A stretch of DNA of 64,000 nucleotides from Geobacter sp. FeAm09 (GCF_008330225.1 NZ_CP042466.1:2722001-2786000); one strand, 5' to 3'. Shown: positions 50,855-62,848, counted from the first letter of the stretch. Numbers and translations are program-made. Notes: generated by a model from the sequence alone, not told the origin.

Positions 50855-52476
50855 GGAATGGCCCCCTGCCCCGGCACGACGCAGGGCGGTAAATGGATGA
50901 TGGCGCGGGTTCCCTTTCCTTCTTCGCTTTCGAAGCACAAGGCGCCGCCGTGTTCCCTCAGGATCGAGTCGCTTATGGAGAGGCCCAGCCCGGTGCCGCC
51001 GGACTCGTGCCTGGTGGAGAAAAAGGGCTCCGTGAGACGCGCCAGGGTTTCGCGGGACATCCCCACCCCCTCGTCGGCGACCATTATCGTCCCTCCGCCG
51101 CGTTCCTCATCCCTGGCCGTACTGACCACAATCCCCCGCTCGCGCCCCGGCAAAGCCTGCAGAGCATTGCTGATCAGATTGATCAGGACCTGTTCGATCT
51201 GTTGCGGAAACCCGCGCACCGGCGGGAGATCGGGAGACAACTTGAGTTCGAAACGGTCGGTTATGCGCTTTATCTGATGATCCAGCAGCGTAACGGCGCT
51301 GGTGACCGCCCGGTTCACGTCGCACCCCTCGGCTCCCGTCCCACCGGGACGTGCGTATTGCTTGAGCTGCCCCACAATGGCGTCGATGCGGCGGGAACCA
51401 TCCACAAGGCCTTTGAAGAGACGGTCGGTGGTGACGGGGACCTCCCCGAAGGGAAGCCCCCCAAGGGTGAAGCCGGGATGTGTTCCGGCGTGGCCGGCGA
51501 GGACCGGCAGGGAGTCGCGCCAGACCTCGGCCAGCAGATCGGTGTTGAAGGCGATCAGATTGTTGGGATTGTTGATCTCGTGGGCGATCCCCGAGGCCAG
51601 CATGCCTATGGACGCCAGCTTATGCGCCTGGATGAGGCGGGTCTGGGAGTCCTGCAACCGCTTCTCGAGCATGATTTTTTCCGTGGCATTGCGCAATGAG
51701 CAGTAGAGTACGGTTTCATTGCCGATGGTTATGGACCAGGCCTTGAGGGATACGACAAGCTCCGTGCCTGCGCGGTCCTTTGCCTCGAGGTGCTCCCTCA
51801 GGAAAAACGATTCGCCGGTCAGGCGTGCCAGGCCCGCGATCAGATCCGGCCGCTCCGCCGTTGCGAAGAACAGCGGCAGTTTTCGGGCGAGTATCTCCTG
51901 GCAGGGAAATCCGAACAGCTTGGACGCAGCCGGATTCGCATCCAGGATAACCAGGTCCGGGACCCGGCAGAGGATGATGGCATCATCGTGCTTGAGGAAA
52001 AACTGGTAGAAGCGCTGCTCGCTTTGCCTGAGCTGCCGTGTCCGCTCCTCCACGAGGTGTTCCAGGCGCTGGCGGTACTCCAGGTTTTCCCGCACCAGGC
52101 GGGCGCGTTCCAGCACGCGGGCTATGGTGATGCCGATCTCATCCAGGTTCATGATCGGCTTGGTGATATATCCCCAGGCGCCCAAATGCATGGCGCGAAT
52201 GGCTTCGCCGAAGTTCCCCACGCCGGACATGGCGATGATGGGGACCTCCGGGAGTTCCTGCGTCAGCCGCTCCACCACCTCAAAACCGCTCATGACCGGC
52301 ATGCGGAGATCGGTAAACACCAGGGTTGGCCGGTGACGGTACAACAGTTCGAGCCCCTGGCTGCCGTCGGAAGCCTGAAGCACGCAATAGCCCTGCTCCT
52401 CCAGGCAGCTTGCCAGGGACTCGCGGGCCAGCATCTCGTCATCTATGACGAGTATGGTGATGGGGGCTTCGGACAT
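50851..52476 (-). CDS. Hybrid REC-PAS-histidine kinase
   Basis: A 541-residue cytoplasmic protein with a receiver domain at the N-terminus (about 5-125, FTDLRMP), a coiled segment, a PAS domain (about 155-275), HisKA with GIAHEINNPNNLIAFN and an ATPase domain (ADEGVGMSR, GGTGLGLSI). Having REC first suggests it is itself phosphorylated before signalling to the NtrC-type regulator. Good GGAGG site; the divergent region with the next gene is at 52477-52635. Confidence 0.93.
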   Translation of the reverse strand: MSEAPITILVIDDEMLARESLASCLEEQGYCVLQASDGSQGLELLYRHRPTLVFTDLRMPVMSGFEVVERLTQELPEVPIIAMSGVGNFGEAIRAMHLGAWGYITKPIMNLDEIGITIARVLERARLVRENLEYRQRLEHLVEERTRQLRQSEQRFYQFFLKHDDAIILCRVPDLVILDANPAASKLFGFPCQEILARKLPLFFATAERPDLIAGLARLTGESFFLREHLEAKDRAGTELVVSLKAWSITIGNETVLYCSLRNATEKIMLEKRLQDSQTRLIQAHKLASIGMLASGIAHEINNPNNLIAFNTDLLAEVWRDSLPVLAGHAGTHPGFTLGGLPFGEVPVTTDRLFKGLVDGSRRIDAIVGQLKQYARPGGTGAEGCDVNRAVTSAVTLLDHQIKRITDRFELKLSPDLPPVRGFPQQIEQVLINLISNALQALPGRERGIVVSTARDEERGGGTIMVADEGVGMSRETLARLTEPFFSTRHESGGTGLGLSISDSILREHGGALCFESEEGKGTRAIIHLPPCVVPGQGAIP

Positions 52477-52635
52477 ATGCCTCCGGGCACATGGTGAGGT
52501 ACGGGGACAACCGCACTTCCCGACGTCTGCACTATATCATAAGCGGGCGGCATCTCAAGCATCGCCGCTTGATTTACCCGCGGTATTCAAGTATACCAAT
52601 GACAAGGAATATTGTATACACATCTCGGAGACGTG

Positions 52636-54591
<1,956 letters not shown>

Positions 54592-54606
54592 ATTTCTAAA
54601 CAAAAA

Positions 54607-54797
54607 AATCTGCCACGGAGACGCAGAGACACAGAGAACGTCAAAGACAGAACCTATTTTACAAGGATGAACAGGATGAACAGGATGAAAGGGATAAAAA
54701 GCCTAAACCCACGCTGTTGGCTGAATCGTTACATGGCTATCCAGTTTACCCCTGTTTTTTGCTTTTTCTCCGTGTCTCTGTGTCTCCGTGGCAGATT
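54607..54797. repeat. MITE-like element with 32-base terminal inverted repeats
   Basis: Bases 54607-54638 and 54766-54797 are inverted repeats of 32 bases with two mismatches, centred on TGCCACGGAGAC. Between them is a tandem of AGGATGAAC-type units (about 54664-54695). No transposase gene is present. It lies between the kinase and regulator genes of one pair and could have separated them or could act as a terminator. Confidence 0.7.
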
Positions 54798-54831
54798 CTA
54801 GTACTTGGTATAACAAAGGAACGACGTAAAG

Positions 54832-56226
54832 ATGCCCGACAAGAAACGCATCCTCCTCATCGACAACGAAGAAGGCCTGTGCCGCATGATGGAGCAGGTG
54901 CTGCTGGACAACGGCTACCTGGCCCGCGCCTACACGTCGCCGCTCAAGGCGATCGAGGAGTTCCGTCCCGGTGCCTGGGACCTGCTCATCACCGACATCA
55001 AGATGCCCGGCATGAGCGGCTTGGAAGTGCTCCAGAAGGCCAAGGAGAAGGAAAAGGACATCCCGGTGATCATGATCACCGCCTACGCCACGGTTGACAT
55101 GTCGATCCAGGCCCTGCGCAAGGGTGCCTACGACATGCTGACCAAGCCGTTCGAGCCGGAGGAGCTGGTCTACCGGGTCAAGAATGCCCTGCAACAGTCG
55201 CGGCTTTTGGAGGAAAACCGCGAACTGCGGGCCGAACTGGAGGGCAAGTTCTGTTTCGACAACATCATCGGCGCCTCGGGCGGTCTGAAGGGGGTGCTGG
55301 AACGGGTCGAGAAGGTGGCGGTGCGCGACACCTCGGTGCTGATCACCGGCGAATCCGGCACCGGCAAGGAGTTGATCGCCCAGGCCATCCATTACAACTC
55401 GCCGCGGCGGGAGCGCAAGTTCGTTGCCATCAATTGCGGCGCCCTGCCCGAGACCCTGCTGGAAAGCGAACTGTTCGGCTACAAGAAGGGGGCCTTCACC
55501 GGCGCCAGGGAGAACCGTCACGGCCTTCTGGAAGCGGCCGACGGCGGCACGCTCTTCCTGGACGAGGTGGGCAACCTGCCCATGAACGTACAGAAGACGC
55601 TGCTGCGTTTTTTGCAGGAAAAGGAGTTCAACCGCCTGGGGGAAACCGCCCCCACCCGGGTGGACGTACGGGTGCTGTCCGCCACCAATTCCGACCTGAA
55701 AGAAGCGGTCAGGAGCGGCGCCTTCCGGGAGGACCTCTACTACCGGCTGAACGTGGTCAACATCCATCTGCCGCCGCTCAGGGAGCGGGCCGACGACATC
55801 CCCCTGCTGGCGGCCCATTTCATCGCCGTGCAGAACCAGAAGTTCGACGCGGCGGTCAAAGGGTTCGACAAGGAGGCCATGCAGGCGTTGTGCGACTGTG
55901 CCTGGCCCGGCAACATCCGCCAGTTGAAAAACGTGATCGAGGCCTGCATGGCCATGGCCGGCGAGGAACACATCTCCCGCGAGACCCTGGACCAGTTCGT
56001 GGAGATCGACCACGAACCGGTCGGCATCCCCCCGGCGGCGGCCACCACGGCGGGAGAGCTTCCCTTCAACGCCGCCCTGGAGCGCTTCGAAGCCGACCTG
56101 CTCACGGGGCTCCTGAAGAAACATGGGGGCAACATCGATGCCGCAGCCCGCGAAGCGGGCATGAACATGGCCACCATCTACCGCAAGATCAAGAAATACG
56201 GGCTCAAGAAGGAAGACTACCTGTAA
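54832..56226 (+). CDS. NtrC-type response regulator
   Basis: A 464-residue sigma-54 activator: receiver domain (Asp in LLITDIKMPGMSG), AAA+ domain (GESGTGKE, KKGAFTGA, LFLDEVGNLP, WPGNIRQL), and C-terminal Fis-type helix-turn-helix (AAREAGMNMATIYRKIKKYG). It is the probable partner of the double-Cache kinase upstream. It would switch on sigma-54 promoters elsewhere. Confidence 0.95.
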   Translation: MPDKKRILLIDNEEGLCRMMEQVLLDNGYLARAYTSPLKAIEEFRPGAWDLLITDIKMPGMSGLEVLQKAKEKEKDIPVIMITAYATVDMSIQALRKGAYDMLTKPFEPEELVYRVKNALQQSRLLEENRELRAELEGKFCFDNIIGASGGLKGVLERVEKVAVRDTSVLITGESGTGKELIAQAIHYNSPRRERKFVAINCGALPETLLESELFGYKKGAFTGARENRHGLLEAADGGTLFLDEVGNLPMNVQKTLLRFLQEKEFNRLGETAPTRVDVRVLSATNSDLKEAVRSGAFREDLYYRLNVVNIHLPPLRERADDIPLLAAHFIAVQNQKFDAAVKGFDKEAMQALCDCAWPGNIRQLKNVIEACMAMAGEEHISRETLDQFVEIDHEPVGIPPAAATTAGELPFNAALERFEADLLTGLLKKHGGNIDAAAREAGMNMATIYRKIKKYGLKKEDYL

Positions 56227-56274
56227 TGCCGGTTTCAGCTCCGGGGCAGGATCGAGGCGGCGAGGAGTGAGGCC

Positions 56275-56691
56275 ATGTTCAATTGGTTTCGCAGAAAAGA
56301 AGAGCCCCCGGTGAATTTCCCGGATAATGGCGCCGCCTTTGCCCATGCCTGCACCATGGGGTATCGCCTGCTGCTGAATGCGCTGATCCCGGCCCTGGTG
56401 ATCGGAACGGGACGGCGCGGCGGCGAGGGGGAACGCTGTTTTCGCCTGCGCCTGGCCGGGCCCGACGGGATGGAGATCTGGGGCTGCACCATGGCCGACG
56501 CTCCGGGCTACCCGGAGGTCGGGGACCTGGTGGCTTTCCGTATTGTCAGGATCGCCACGGAACTGCCAAAGGAAGCACAACTGATCGGCTACATCGCCTG
56601 CAAGCTCTCACCGGTCCTGAACGGGAGCAAGGGGTGGCGGATCGCCGCCAGTTTCACCCCCGCCCATCTCAAGCCGGAACTGCACCTGTAG
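56275..56691 (+). CDS. Conserved-looking protein of unknown function
   Basis: A 138-residue soluble protein starting MFNWFRRKEEPP, with a beta-rich middle (CFRLRLAGPDGMEIWGCTM, LVAFRIVRIA). I do not recognise the family. The ATG follows GAGGAG, and the gene lies 48 bases after the response regulator, so it may be the last gene of that operon. Confidence 0.65.
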   Translation: MFNWFRRKEEPPVNFPDNGAAFAHACTMGYRLLLNALIPALVIGTGRRGGEGERCFRLRLAGPDGMEIWGCTMADAPGYPEVGDLVAFRIVRIATELPKEAQLIGYIACKLSPVLNGSKGWRIAASFTPAHLKPELHL

Positions 56692-56834
56692 AATCTCCCC
56701 CCAGCACCTCCCATCCCCTGGCCCCTCCCGCGGGCCACTGCCGTTTCCGCCCGCCTCCGTGCTTACTTTCCCCTGCCGACCTTCCGCCAGCGCCATAATG
56801 GGGTATACTAACGATAGAAGAGAAAGGAGGGCCT

Positions 56835-58112
56835 ATGCGCCTCGGCCTCTGCATCTGCCTGTGCCTGCTGCTGGCATGGGCAATCGCCCCGGCAGCCGAA
56901 CGGGCCAGGGTGCGGGTCGTAACCATCCACGACCCGATCACCCCGGTGACGGCCCAGTTTCTCCAGCGCACCCTGAATGAGGCGGCCCGGAGCGGCGACA
57001 GCCTGGTGCTGGTGGAACTGGACACCCCCGGAGGCCTGGATAAGGCCATGCGGGAGATCGTCAAGGACATCTTTGCCAGCCCGGTGCCGCTGGCGGTCTA
57101 TGTGGCGCCCTCCGGCGCCCGGGCCGCATCGGCCGGCGCCATCATCTGCCTGGCGGCGGATGTGTGCGCCATGGCCCCCGGCACCAATATCGGCGCGGCC
57201 CACCCGGTCTCCCTGGGCGAAAAGCCCGACAAGACCATGGCGGAAAAGGTGGTCAACGACGCCGAGGCCTATGCGGAGGGGATCGCCCGCAAACGGAGCC
57301 GCGACGAGACCCTGGCGCGCAGGATGGTGCGGGAGAGCATCTCCCTGAGCGCGGAAAAGGCCCTGGCCGGCAAGGTTATCGACCTGGTCGCCCGGGACCG
57401 GGCCGACCTGCTGCACCAGATGGAGGGACGCAGCATCGTGCGGGACGGCCGGGAGGTGCCCCTGCGCCTGTCCGGGGCTGAAACGGTTTCGGCCGGGATG
57501 AGGTCGGGAGAGCGGATACTGAACGCCATCAGCAACCCCAACGTGGCCTATGTCCTGATGATGCTCGGCATGCTGGGCCTGTTCTTCGAGCTGTCCAATC
57601 CGGGGGTGATCCTGCCCGGGGTGATCGGGGGGATCTCCCTGATCCTGGCCTTCTTCGCCTTTCAAACGCTGCCGGTCAACTATGCCGGCGCCCTGCTCAT
57701 CCTGCTGGCGCTGGTGCTTTTTATCGCCGAGATCAAGGTCGTCTCCCACGGCATGCTGACGGTGGGAGGGATCATCGCCATGGTGTTCGGCTCGCTGCTC
57801 CTGTTCGAATCCCCGGCGCCCTACCTGCGGGTTTCCTGGAGCGTGATCCTGGTGACCGTGCTCTTCACGGCCGGATTCTTCTCGGTGGCCGTTGCCAAGG
57901 CGCTGCGCGTCCATCGTTTGAAACCGGCCACCGGCGTGGAAGGGCTGCTGGGGAGGGAGGGGCGGGCCGAGAGTGCCATCGCCCCCGAGGGGAAGGTTTT
58001 TATCGACGGCGAGTATTGGGATGCCTGGAGCGACCGGCCGATTGCCGCCGGCACCAGGGTCGCAGTGGTGGCGGTGGAAGGCATGCGGCTCAAGGTGCGG
58101 GAGATGGCGTAG
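56835..58112 (+). CDS. NfeD-type membrane serine protease
   Basis: A 425-residue protein: signal peptide about 1-20, ClpP-like domain ([23 protein letters not shown] with Ser as nucleophile in SAGA, and a Lys general-base candidate near EKVVND), four membrane helices (about 228-345) and a C-terminal NfeD OB-fold ([25 protein letters not shown]). It cleaves or controls the slipin encoded 80 bases downstream; pairs of this kind act in membrane quality control. AAAGGAGGG site; TATACT at 56804 may be its -10 box. Confidence 0.93.
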   Translation: MRLGLCICLCLLLAWAIAPAAERARVRVVTIHDPITPVTAQFLQRTLNEAARSGDSLVLVELDTPGGLDKAMREIVKDIFASPVPLAVYVAPSGARAASAGAIICLAADVCAMAPGTNIGAAHPVSLGEKPDKTMAEKVVNDAEAYAEGIARKRSRDETLARRMVRESISLSAEKALAGKVIDLVARDRADLLHQMEGRSIVRDGREVPLRLSGAETVSAGMRSGERILNAISNPNVAYVLMMLGMLGLFFELSNPGVILPGVIGGISLILAFFAFQTLPVNYAGALLILLALVLFIAEIKVVSHGMLTVGGIIAMVFGSLLLFESPAPYLRVSWSVILVTVLFTAGFFSVAVAKALRVHRLKPATGVEGLLGREGRAESAIAPEGKVFIDGEYWDAWSDRPIAAGTRVAVVAVEGMRLKVREMA

Positions 58113-58192
58113 GGGCCAGGTGCCTCGCCGGGGCGCATCGTGCGCCGTTTCAGGCGTCCCGCGGACGCCTCACACGAAAGCGGAGGTTTGTC

Positions 58193-58960
58193 ATGTTCAA
58201 CCTGTTCAACTACATCCCGGTCCTTTTCCTCGCCGTCCTGTTCATCATGTTCGTTGCCAGCGCGGTGCGCATCCTCCCCGAGTACGAACGGGGCGTGCTG
58301 TTCCGCCTGGGCCGGTTGGCCGGGGTGCGGGGCCCGGGCCTCTTCTTCATCATCCCGGGCATCGACCGTCTGGTGCGGGTGACCCTGCGCACGGTGGTCA
58401 TGGATGTCCCGCCCCAGGACGTGATCACCCACGACAACGTCACGGTTAAGGTGTCGGCGGTCATCTACTTCCGGGTCATGGAACCCCAACGGGCGGTCGT
58501 GGATGTGGAAAACTACCTGTACGCCACCAGCCAACTGTCCCAGACCACCCTGCGGAGCGTCCTGGGGCAGGTGGACCTGGACGAACTCCTGGCCAACCGG
58601 GAGAAGATAAACAAGGAACTGCAGGAGATTCTCGACCGCCATACCGGGCCGTGGGGGGTCAAGGTGGCCAACGTGGAGGTGAAGAACATCGACCTGCCCC
58701 AGGAGATGCAGCGGGCCATCGCCAAGCAGGCCGAGGCGGAGCGGGAGCGCCGCGCCAAGATCATCCACGCCGAGGGGGAGTTGCAGGCGTCGGAAAAACT
58801 GGCCCAGGCGGCGACAACCCTGGCCGCCGAGCCGACCGCCCTGCAACTGCGCTACCTCCAGACCCTGACCGAGATCGCTGCGGAAAAGAACTCCACCACC
58901 ATCTTCCCGATCCCCATCGATCTGATCAAGATGTTTCTGGAGCGCGGGAACAAGGTGTGA
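58193..58960 (+). CDS. Slipin (SPFH/stomatin family)
   Basis: A 255-residue protein with an N-terminal membrane hairpin or helix (about 8-26) and an SPFH domain ([46 protein letters not shown]), then a coiled-coil ([18 protein letters not shown]). It scaffolds membrane domains and is the partner of the upstream NfeD protease. Confidence 0.94.
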   Translation: MFNLFNYIPVLFLAVLFIMFVASAVRILPEYERGVLFRLGRLAGVRGPGLFFIIPGIDRLVRVTLRTVVMDVPPQDVITHDNVTVKVSAVIYFRVMEPQRAVVDVENYLYATSQLSQTTLRSVLGQVDLDELLANREKINKELQEILDRHTGPWGVKVANVEVKNIDLPQEMQRAIAKQAEAERERRAKIIHAEGELQASEKLAQAATTLAAEPTALQLRYLQTLTEIAAEKNSTTIFPIPIDLIKMFLERGNKV

Positions 58961-58990
58961 TGCTCCCTCGCGTCTTGCGCGGCCGGCCGG

Positions 58991-59392
58991 TCAGCCCGAA
59001 AAGGCGACGAACACCGTGCGTTCCCGGGGACCGTCGAACTCGCAGAAATAGATCCCCTGCCAGGTCCCGAGCCACAGGGCGCCGCCCCGCAGGATGACCT
59101 GCACCGACGAGCCGAAGAAGCTGGCCTTGATGTGCGCGTCGGAGTTTCCCTCGCTGTGGCGAAAATGAGGGTGGCGGGGAACCAACTCGTCGCTGAACCA
59201 CTCCATGTCCCGCGCCACATCGGGGTCGGCGTTTTCGTTGATCGTCACACCGGCGGTGGTGTGGGGCACATACACGGTGAGCACACCGTCCTGCCATCCG
59301 TTCCGCCCCACGAGATCCGCGATCTGGCGGGTTAAGGAAATGAACTGGGTTCTTCTGCCGCTCGAAACGGAAATTTCGGCCGTAGCCGGCAT
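58991..59392 (-). CDS. YjbQ family protein (UPF0047)
   Basis: A 133-residue soluble protein with the YjbQ signature HTTAGVTINENAD, and conserved WQGIYFCEFDGPR at the C-terminus. Some members have weak thiamine-phosphate synthase activity; the true role is unclear. It is convergent with the slipin gene, from which it is 30 bases away. Confidence 0.92.
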   Translation of the reverse strand: MPATAEISVSSGRRTQFISLTRQIADLVGRNGWQDGVLTVYVPHTTAGVTINENADPDVARDMEWFSDELVPRHPHFRHSEGNSDAHIKASFFGSSVQVILRGGALWLGTWQGIYFCEFDGPRERTVFVAFSG

Positions 59393-59444
59393 ACGGGCCT
59401 CCTTGCGCAGAGTCGGAACCGATACCCTTCAGGTCCTGGAATTG

Positions 59445-59453
59445 TGTTATACT
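59445..59453 (+). promoter_or_regulatory. Extended -10 promoter of the small basic protein gene
   Basis: TG (59445-59446), one base, then TATACT (59448-59453). No good -35 box is visible, as is usual with an extended -10. It lies about 35 bases before the ATG. Confidence 0.45.
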
Positions 59454-59487
59454 GTAAATGGAGAGGAATGCAAAGGAGGTGGCGGCC

Positions 59488-59649
59488 ATGAGAGATGCCA
59501 AAGGTCCGTTCGCGAAGCCTCGGAAAACAATGAAGACGGCCATGCCCGGCAAACATGAGATGATGATCCGCCGCGCGGGCAATCACAATGTCCATGTCAT
59601 CACCCCCCACGGCAAGATTCAGGCCGGCCGCAAGGGACGCAAGGCGTGA
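59488..59649 (+). CDS. Small basic protein of unknown function
   Basis: A 53-residue, Lys/Arg-rich protein with no cysteine or membrane segment. The ATG at 59488 has an AAAGGAGG site, which decides the start over an earlier ATG. It has its own extended -10 promoter and a terminator, so it is a real transcription unit. Function unknown; an RNA- or DNA-binding role would fit the charge. Confidence 0.6.
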   Translation: MRDAKGPFAKPRKTMKTAMPGKHEMMIRRAGNHNVHVITPHGKIQAGRKGRKA

Positions 59650-59672
59650 TGACGCACCGAAGACGCAAAAAA

Positions 59673-59696
59673 AGCCCGGTGTATGCCGGGCTTTTT
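59673..59696 (+). terminator. Intrinsic terminator
   Basis: AGCCCGG (59673-59679), TGTATG loop, CCGGGCT (59686-59692), then T-run; preceded by A7 so it also works on the minus strand for the kinase gene that ends at 59717. Confidence 0.9.
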
Positions 59697-59716
59697 CGTG
59701 ACGCCATCCCTCCCCG

Positions 59717-60532
59717 CTATTCCCCCAGCCCGGGGGACACGCCACCGCTGGCGGCGGGAAGAACTATCTCGAAACGGCTCCCCACGCCGACGGTCGAGGA
59801 CACCTCGACGGCCCCTCCGTGCTTTTTGACGATGGAGAGCACCGAGGGGAGCCCCAGGCCTGTTCCGCTGGGCTTGGTGGTGAAATAGGGGTCGAAGATC
59901 TTCTGGAGGTCCTCGGGGGGGATGCCGCTGCCCTCGTCCTCAACGGCAAGCCACACATAATCCCCCGGAGGCAGGCGATACGGTTTCCCGTACTCCAGAT
60001 GCAGGTTGGCGGCCCGGACCGCTACCCTCCCCCCTTCGGGCATGGCCTGAACCGCATTGATCAGCAAATTGCTCAGGGCCTGGCCGATCTGTCCGCCATC
60101 CGCTTCAACCGGCCAGAGGCCATCCGCCACGTCCACCACCCGCTCAATCCGGGAGCTGTGCAATATGAACAGCGCCACATCCCGGATCAGGGGGGGGAGA
60201 GCGATCCGCTTCTTTGCCGCAAGTTCTCCGCCAAAATTGAACGCGAGCAGCTTGCGGGCCAGTTCGCCGGCCCGGACTGCCGCCTTTTCCGACTCTTCCA
60301 GCCGCAGGGCGGCCCCGTGGCAGGGTTCCAGCTGCATCCGTGCCAGGGAGATGTTTCCCAGGATACCGCAGAGGATGTTGTTGAAGTCGTGGGCGATCCC
60401 ACCGACCAACACCTCCATGGCATTCAGCTTCTCGACTTTGTTCCGGTCCTCATGCTCAAAGCGGCCTATGGCATCCTCGAGACGGTGTATTTCGGCTATC
60501 AGTTCGTCCCGGGACCTTGTTTCCAAAGGCAT
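59717..60532 (-). CDS. Soluble histidine kinase
   Basis: A 271-residue protein with a short coiled-coil N-terminus, HisKA (LVGGIAHDFNNILCGILGN) and an ATPase domain (DEGSGIPPEDLQKIFDPYF, GTGLGLPSVLSIVKKHGG). It has no sensor or membrane segment of its own, so it probably receives its signal from another protein. The ATG at 60532 follows GAGAGGA; longer forms lack a site. Confidence 0.9.
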   Translation of the reverse strand: MPLETRSRDELIAEIHRLEDAIGRFEHEDRNKVEKLNAMEVLVGGIAHDFNNILCGILGNISLARMQLEPCHGAALRLEESEKAAVRAGELARKLLAFNFGGELAAKKRIALPPLIRDVALFILHSSRIERVVDVADGLWPVEADGGQIGQALSNLLINAVQAMPEGGRVAVRAANLHLEYGKPYRLPPGDYVWLAVEDEGSGIPPEDLQKIFDPYFTTKPSGTGLGLPSVLSIVKKHGGAVEVSSTVGVGSRFEIVLPAASGGVSPGLGE

Positions 60533-61311
60533 GAAAATTCCTCTCACGAGCCATCGGCTGGTATAAGAGACCGTGAAATTCGGACTTTGCCGGACGTTCC
60601 CGTGGTGGCCCTGCGATGGCGACCGCAGCGGCATGAGACGCGCCTGCCGGCCGCGAGGGGAGCCATTCCATCCCCGACGACGTTTTTCAAAAGAACCGGG
60701 GCCGCCACACGGCCTCCCTGCCGTTGTTGCAGGACAACCTGACACGGATTAAGCAGTTTTGCGTATTCATCGTGACGAAACAGTATGCATCGCCGGCCAA
60801 ATGTTGATATACTATAATTTTTCTAAATTAGAATTTCTGTCTCGTGGCCATTCCCTGCCAACGTCCAAGGTAGTGGGGTTGACAGCAGCGCCCAAACCCC
60901 ATGGGAGGAGACGACACGACTCATGATTTCAGCCGGAAGAATTACGCACCATTACCGCGCTACCCGTGCATCATGCGGGCAGGGACATCGCCCATGACCT
61001 GTCCACCGGCGCATACCCCGCTTCTCCATACCCAAAAGGAAACCTGTCTTCGGCCGGCCGGTACGGCAGCGCCCGCCGGCTCGCGACGTTTTAATGAGAC
61101 GCGACAGTTTTGCGTAAATTTAATCGCATGTCAACAAAAATATACTCATGAACGAACCTGCCCGGCACCAAGAAGCCGCGGCGCATCGGCCGGCCCGGAT
61201 ACGTTCATCGGAAGCTGCCTGGCCTCATCATCACCATTATGTCCAGCCATCGGCCCCCGGGCCTGCCGGCCGTTTCTTTGTCATCTTTATTTTTTTACGC
61301 AATGAGGGATA
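60533..61311. other. Long regulatory region upstream of the S24-type repressor
   Basis: About 780 bases. Visible elements: a 12-base direct repeat CAGTTTTGCGTA at 60754-60765 and 61105-61116; a TATAAT at 60813-60818; a dyad TTCTAAATTAGAA at 60821-60833 directly after it; and an imperfect dyad TGCGTAAATTTAATCGCA at 61111-61128. These may be operators of the repressor. A 134-codon frame (60901-61305) is not convincing as a gene. Confidence 0.45.
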
Positions 61312-62046
61312 ATGGGACGAAAAGGGAACACATCGCACACACCGAAAGCGCCCGATTCGCAAACGCCCGAAAAACCGGAGCCCACCCCCGAGCTCTTGGG
61401 CTTTTCGGAACGTCTGAAGAACGTCATCGGTGCGGAAAGCCTGCGCACCTTCGGCAGCCGCTGCCGTCTGTCGGAAGGGGTTCTGAGAAGCTATCTGCGC
61501 CGCAGCACCTTTCCCAGCCTCGACCGGCTGGCCGCCATAGCACGAGCGGGCGGCGTCAGCCTGGCGTGGCTGGCCAGCGGCGCGGCCCCCATGTATCCCG
61601 CGGGCAACGCCCCCCCGTCACGGGACGGGCAGCGCCTGAACGAAAGTTATATCCTGCCGCTTCGCGAGATCGTCGCACATGGGGGGGCCCGGCTGAGCAG
61701 GCAGGTTGTGGATTATCTGGCGTTGCATGCCGAATGGCTGACGGCGTCTCTCGGGCTTTCACCGGCCCATGTGGCGTTGATCAGCGTGATCGGCGACAGC
61801 ATGGAGCCCTACCTGGCCGACGGCGACCTGGTCCTGCTCGACACCAGCGTGACGCACGTGGAGGCGGACAACGTCTATGTCCTGCAATACGGGGATGTGT
61901 TGCTGGCGAGGCGCATCCAGATCAAACTGGACGGCACGGTGGCAGTAAGAAGCTATAACGGCGCCTATGAATCCGAGGTGCTGCCGGCGGAGATGGCCGA
62001 TAAGCTGCAGGTGATCGGGCGCGTCGTCCGCCGCATCGTGCGCTGA
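61312..62046 (+). CDS. CI/LexA-like S24 repressor lacking the usual catalytic lysine
   Basis: A 244-residue protein with an N-terminal lambda-repressor-type helix-turn-helix (about residues 31-90) and a C-terminal S24 peptidase-like domain with Ser163 in GDSMEP. The position that normally holds the catalytic Lys (LLVKRL-like) reads LLARRI, and no A-G cleavage site is obvious. It may be a non-cleaving repressor or use another residue. It does not sit in a prophage: no phage structural genes are near. The ATG follows GAGGGATA. Confidence 0.85.
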   Translation: MGRKGNTSHTPKAPDSQTPEKPEPTPELLGFSERLKNVIGAESLRTFGSRCRLSEGVLRSYLRRSTFPSLDRLAAIARAGGVSLAWLASGAAPMYPAGNAPPSRDGQRLNESYILPLREIVAHGGARLSRQVVDYLALHAEWLTASLGLSPAHVALISVIGDSMEPYLADGDLVLLDTSVTHVEADNVYVLQYGDVLLARRIQIKLDGTVAVRSYNGAYESEVLPAEMADKLQVIGRVVRRIVR

Positions 62047-62077
62047 CCGGGAGAACCCGGCCCGTGGTGCGGCACCA

Positions 62078-62716
62078 TTACCCTGTAAAAACCCTTTTCC
62101 AGATCAGGCTGGCACCGATGCCCCACATGGTGCACCCCACCAGAATATCGAGAACCCGCCAGGCAACCGGCTTGCGAAACAGCGGCGCACAGACCCCGGC
62201 GCCATAGCCGATGCCGTAAAACCAGACAAGCGATGCCGTCATGGCCCCCACGGCAAAGAGAACCCGGGCCTGTCCGCTGAATTGCGCCGCCAGGCTGCCC
62301 AACAGCAGTACCGTATCCAGATAGACGTGGGGGTTCAGAAGGCTGAGGGCCAAGGTGGTCGCCACCACGGCGGCAAGCCCTCCATCCCCCGTGCTTTTCC
62401 CATCGGCCGCCAGCCCCTGCGGCCTGGCCGCCGACCAGAAGGAACGGATGCCGTAGCAGAAGAGGAAAGCGGCCCCTCCCCACAGGGCACAGACGAGCAA
62501 GCGCGGCGACGAGGCGACGACCGTGCCGAAACCGCCGGCCCCCAGCGCGATCAGAATCATGTCGCACAGAAAACAGATGGTGCTTACCGTAAAGACGTAC
62601 TCACGGCGCAGCCCCTGCCGCAGGACAAAGGCGTTCTGGCTGCCGATGGCGATGATCAGGCTTGCGCCGAGGCTGAAACCGTGCACCAGGGGTTCATAGG
62701 ACAAGACAGGGGTCAT
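62078..62716 (-). CDS. LysE/ArgO-type amino acid exporter
   Basis: A 212-residue inner-membrane protein with six hydrophobic helices and the family motifs SLGASLIIAIGSQNAFVLRQGL near the N-terminus and LLNPHVYLDTV in the middle. It exports basic amino acids or related compounds. It is convergent with the repressor gene. Confidence 0.9.
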   Translation of the reverse strand: MTPVLSYEPLVHGFSLGASLIIAIGSQNAFVLRQGLRREYVFTVSTICFLCDMILIALGAGGFGTVVASSPRLLVCALWGGAAFLFCYGIRSFWSAARPQGLAADGKSTGDGGLAAVVATTLALSLLNPHVYLDTVLLLGSLAAQFSGQARVLFAVGAMTASLVWFYGIGYGAGVCAPLFRKPVAWRVLDILVGCTMWGIGASLIWKRVFTG

Positions 62717-62848
62717 GGGGTCTGCGCTCCTGCCGCAAGAATACCGACTTCGCCACCATTAATCAACGCCGTTGTCCCCCGGCAATCGGGCCGCATGGCA
62801 GAAAATGCCTGTTTGTTGTCATTGCGCCCTCTGCCGCTTTGTGAAAAA

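Noticed and set aside
60901-61305. 134-codon frame upstream of the S24 repressor
   Set aside because: No ribosome-binding site, scattered Cys/Pro composition and overlap with likely operator sequence.
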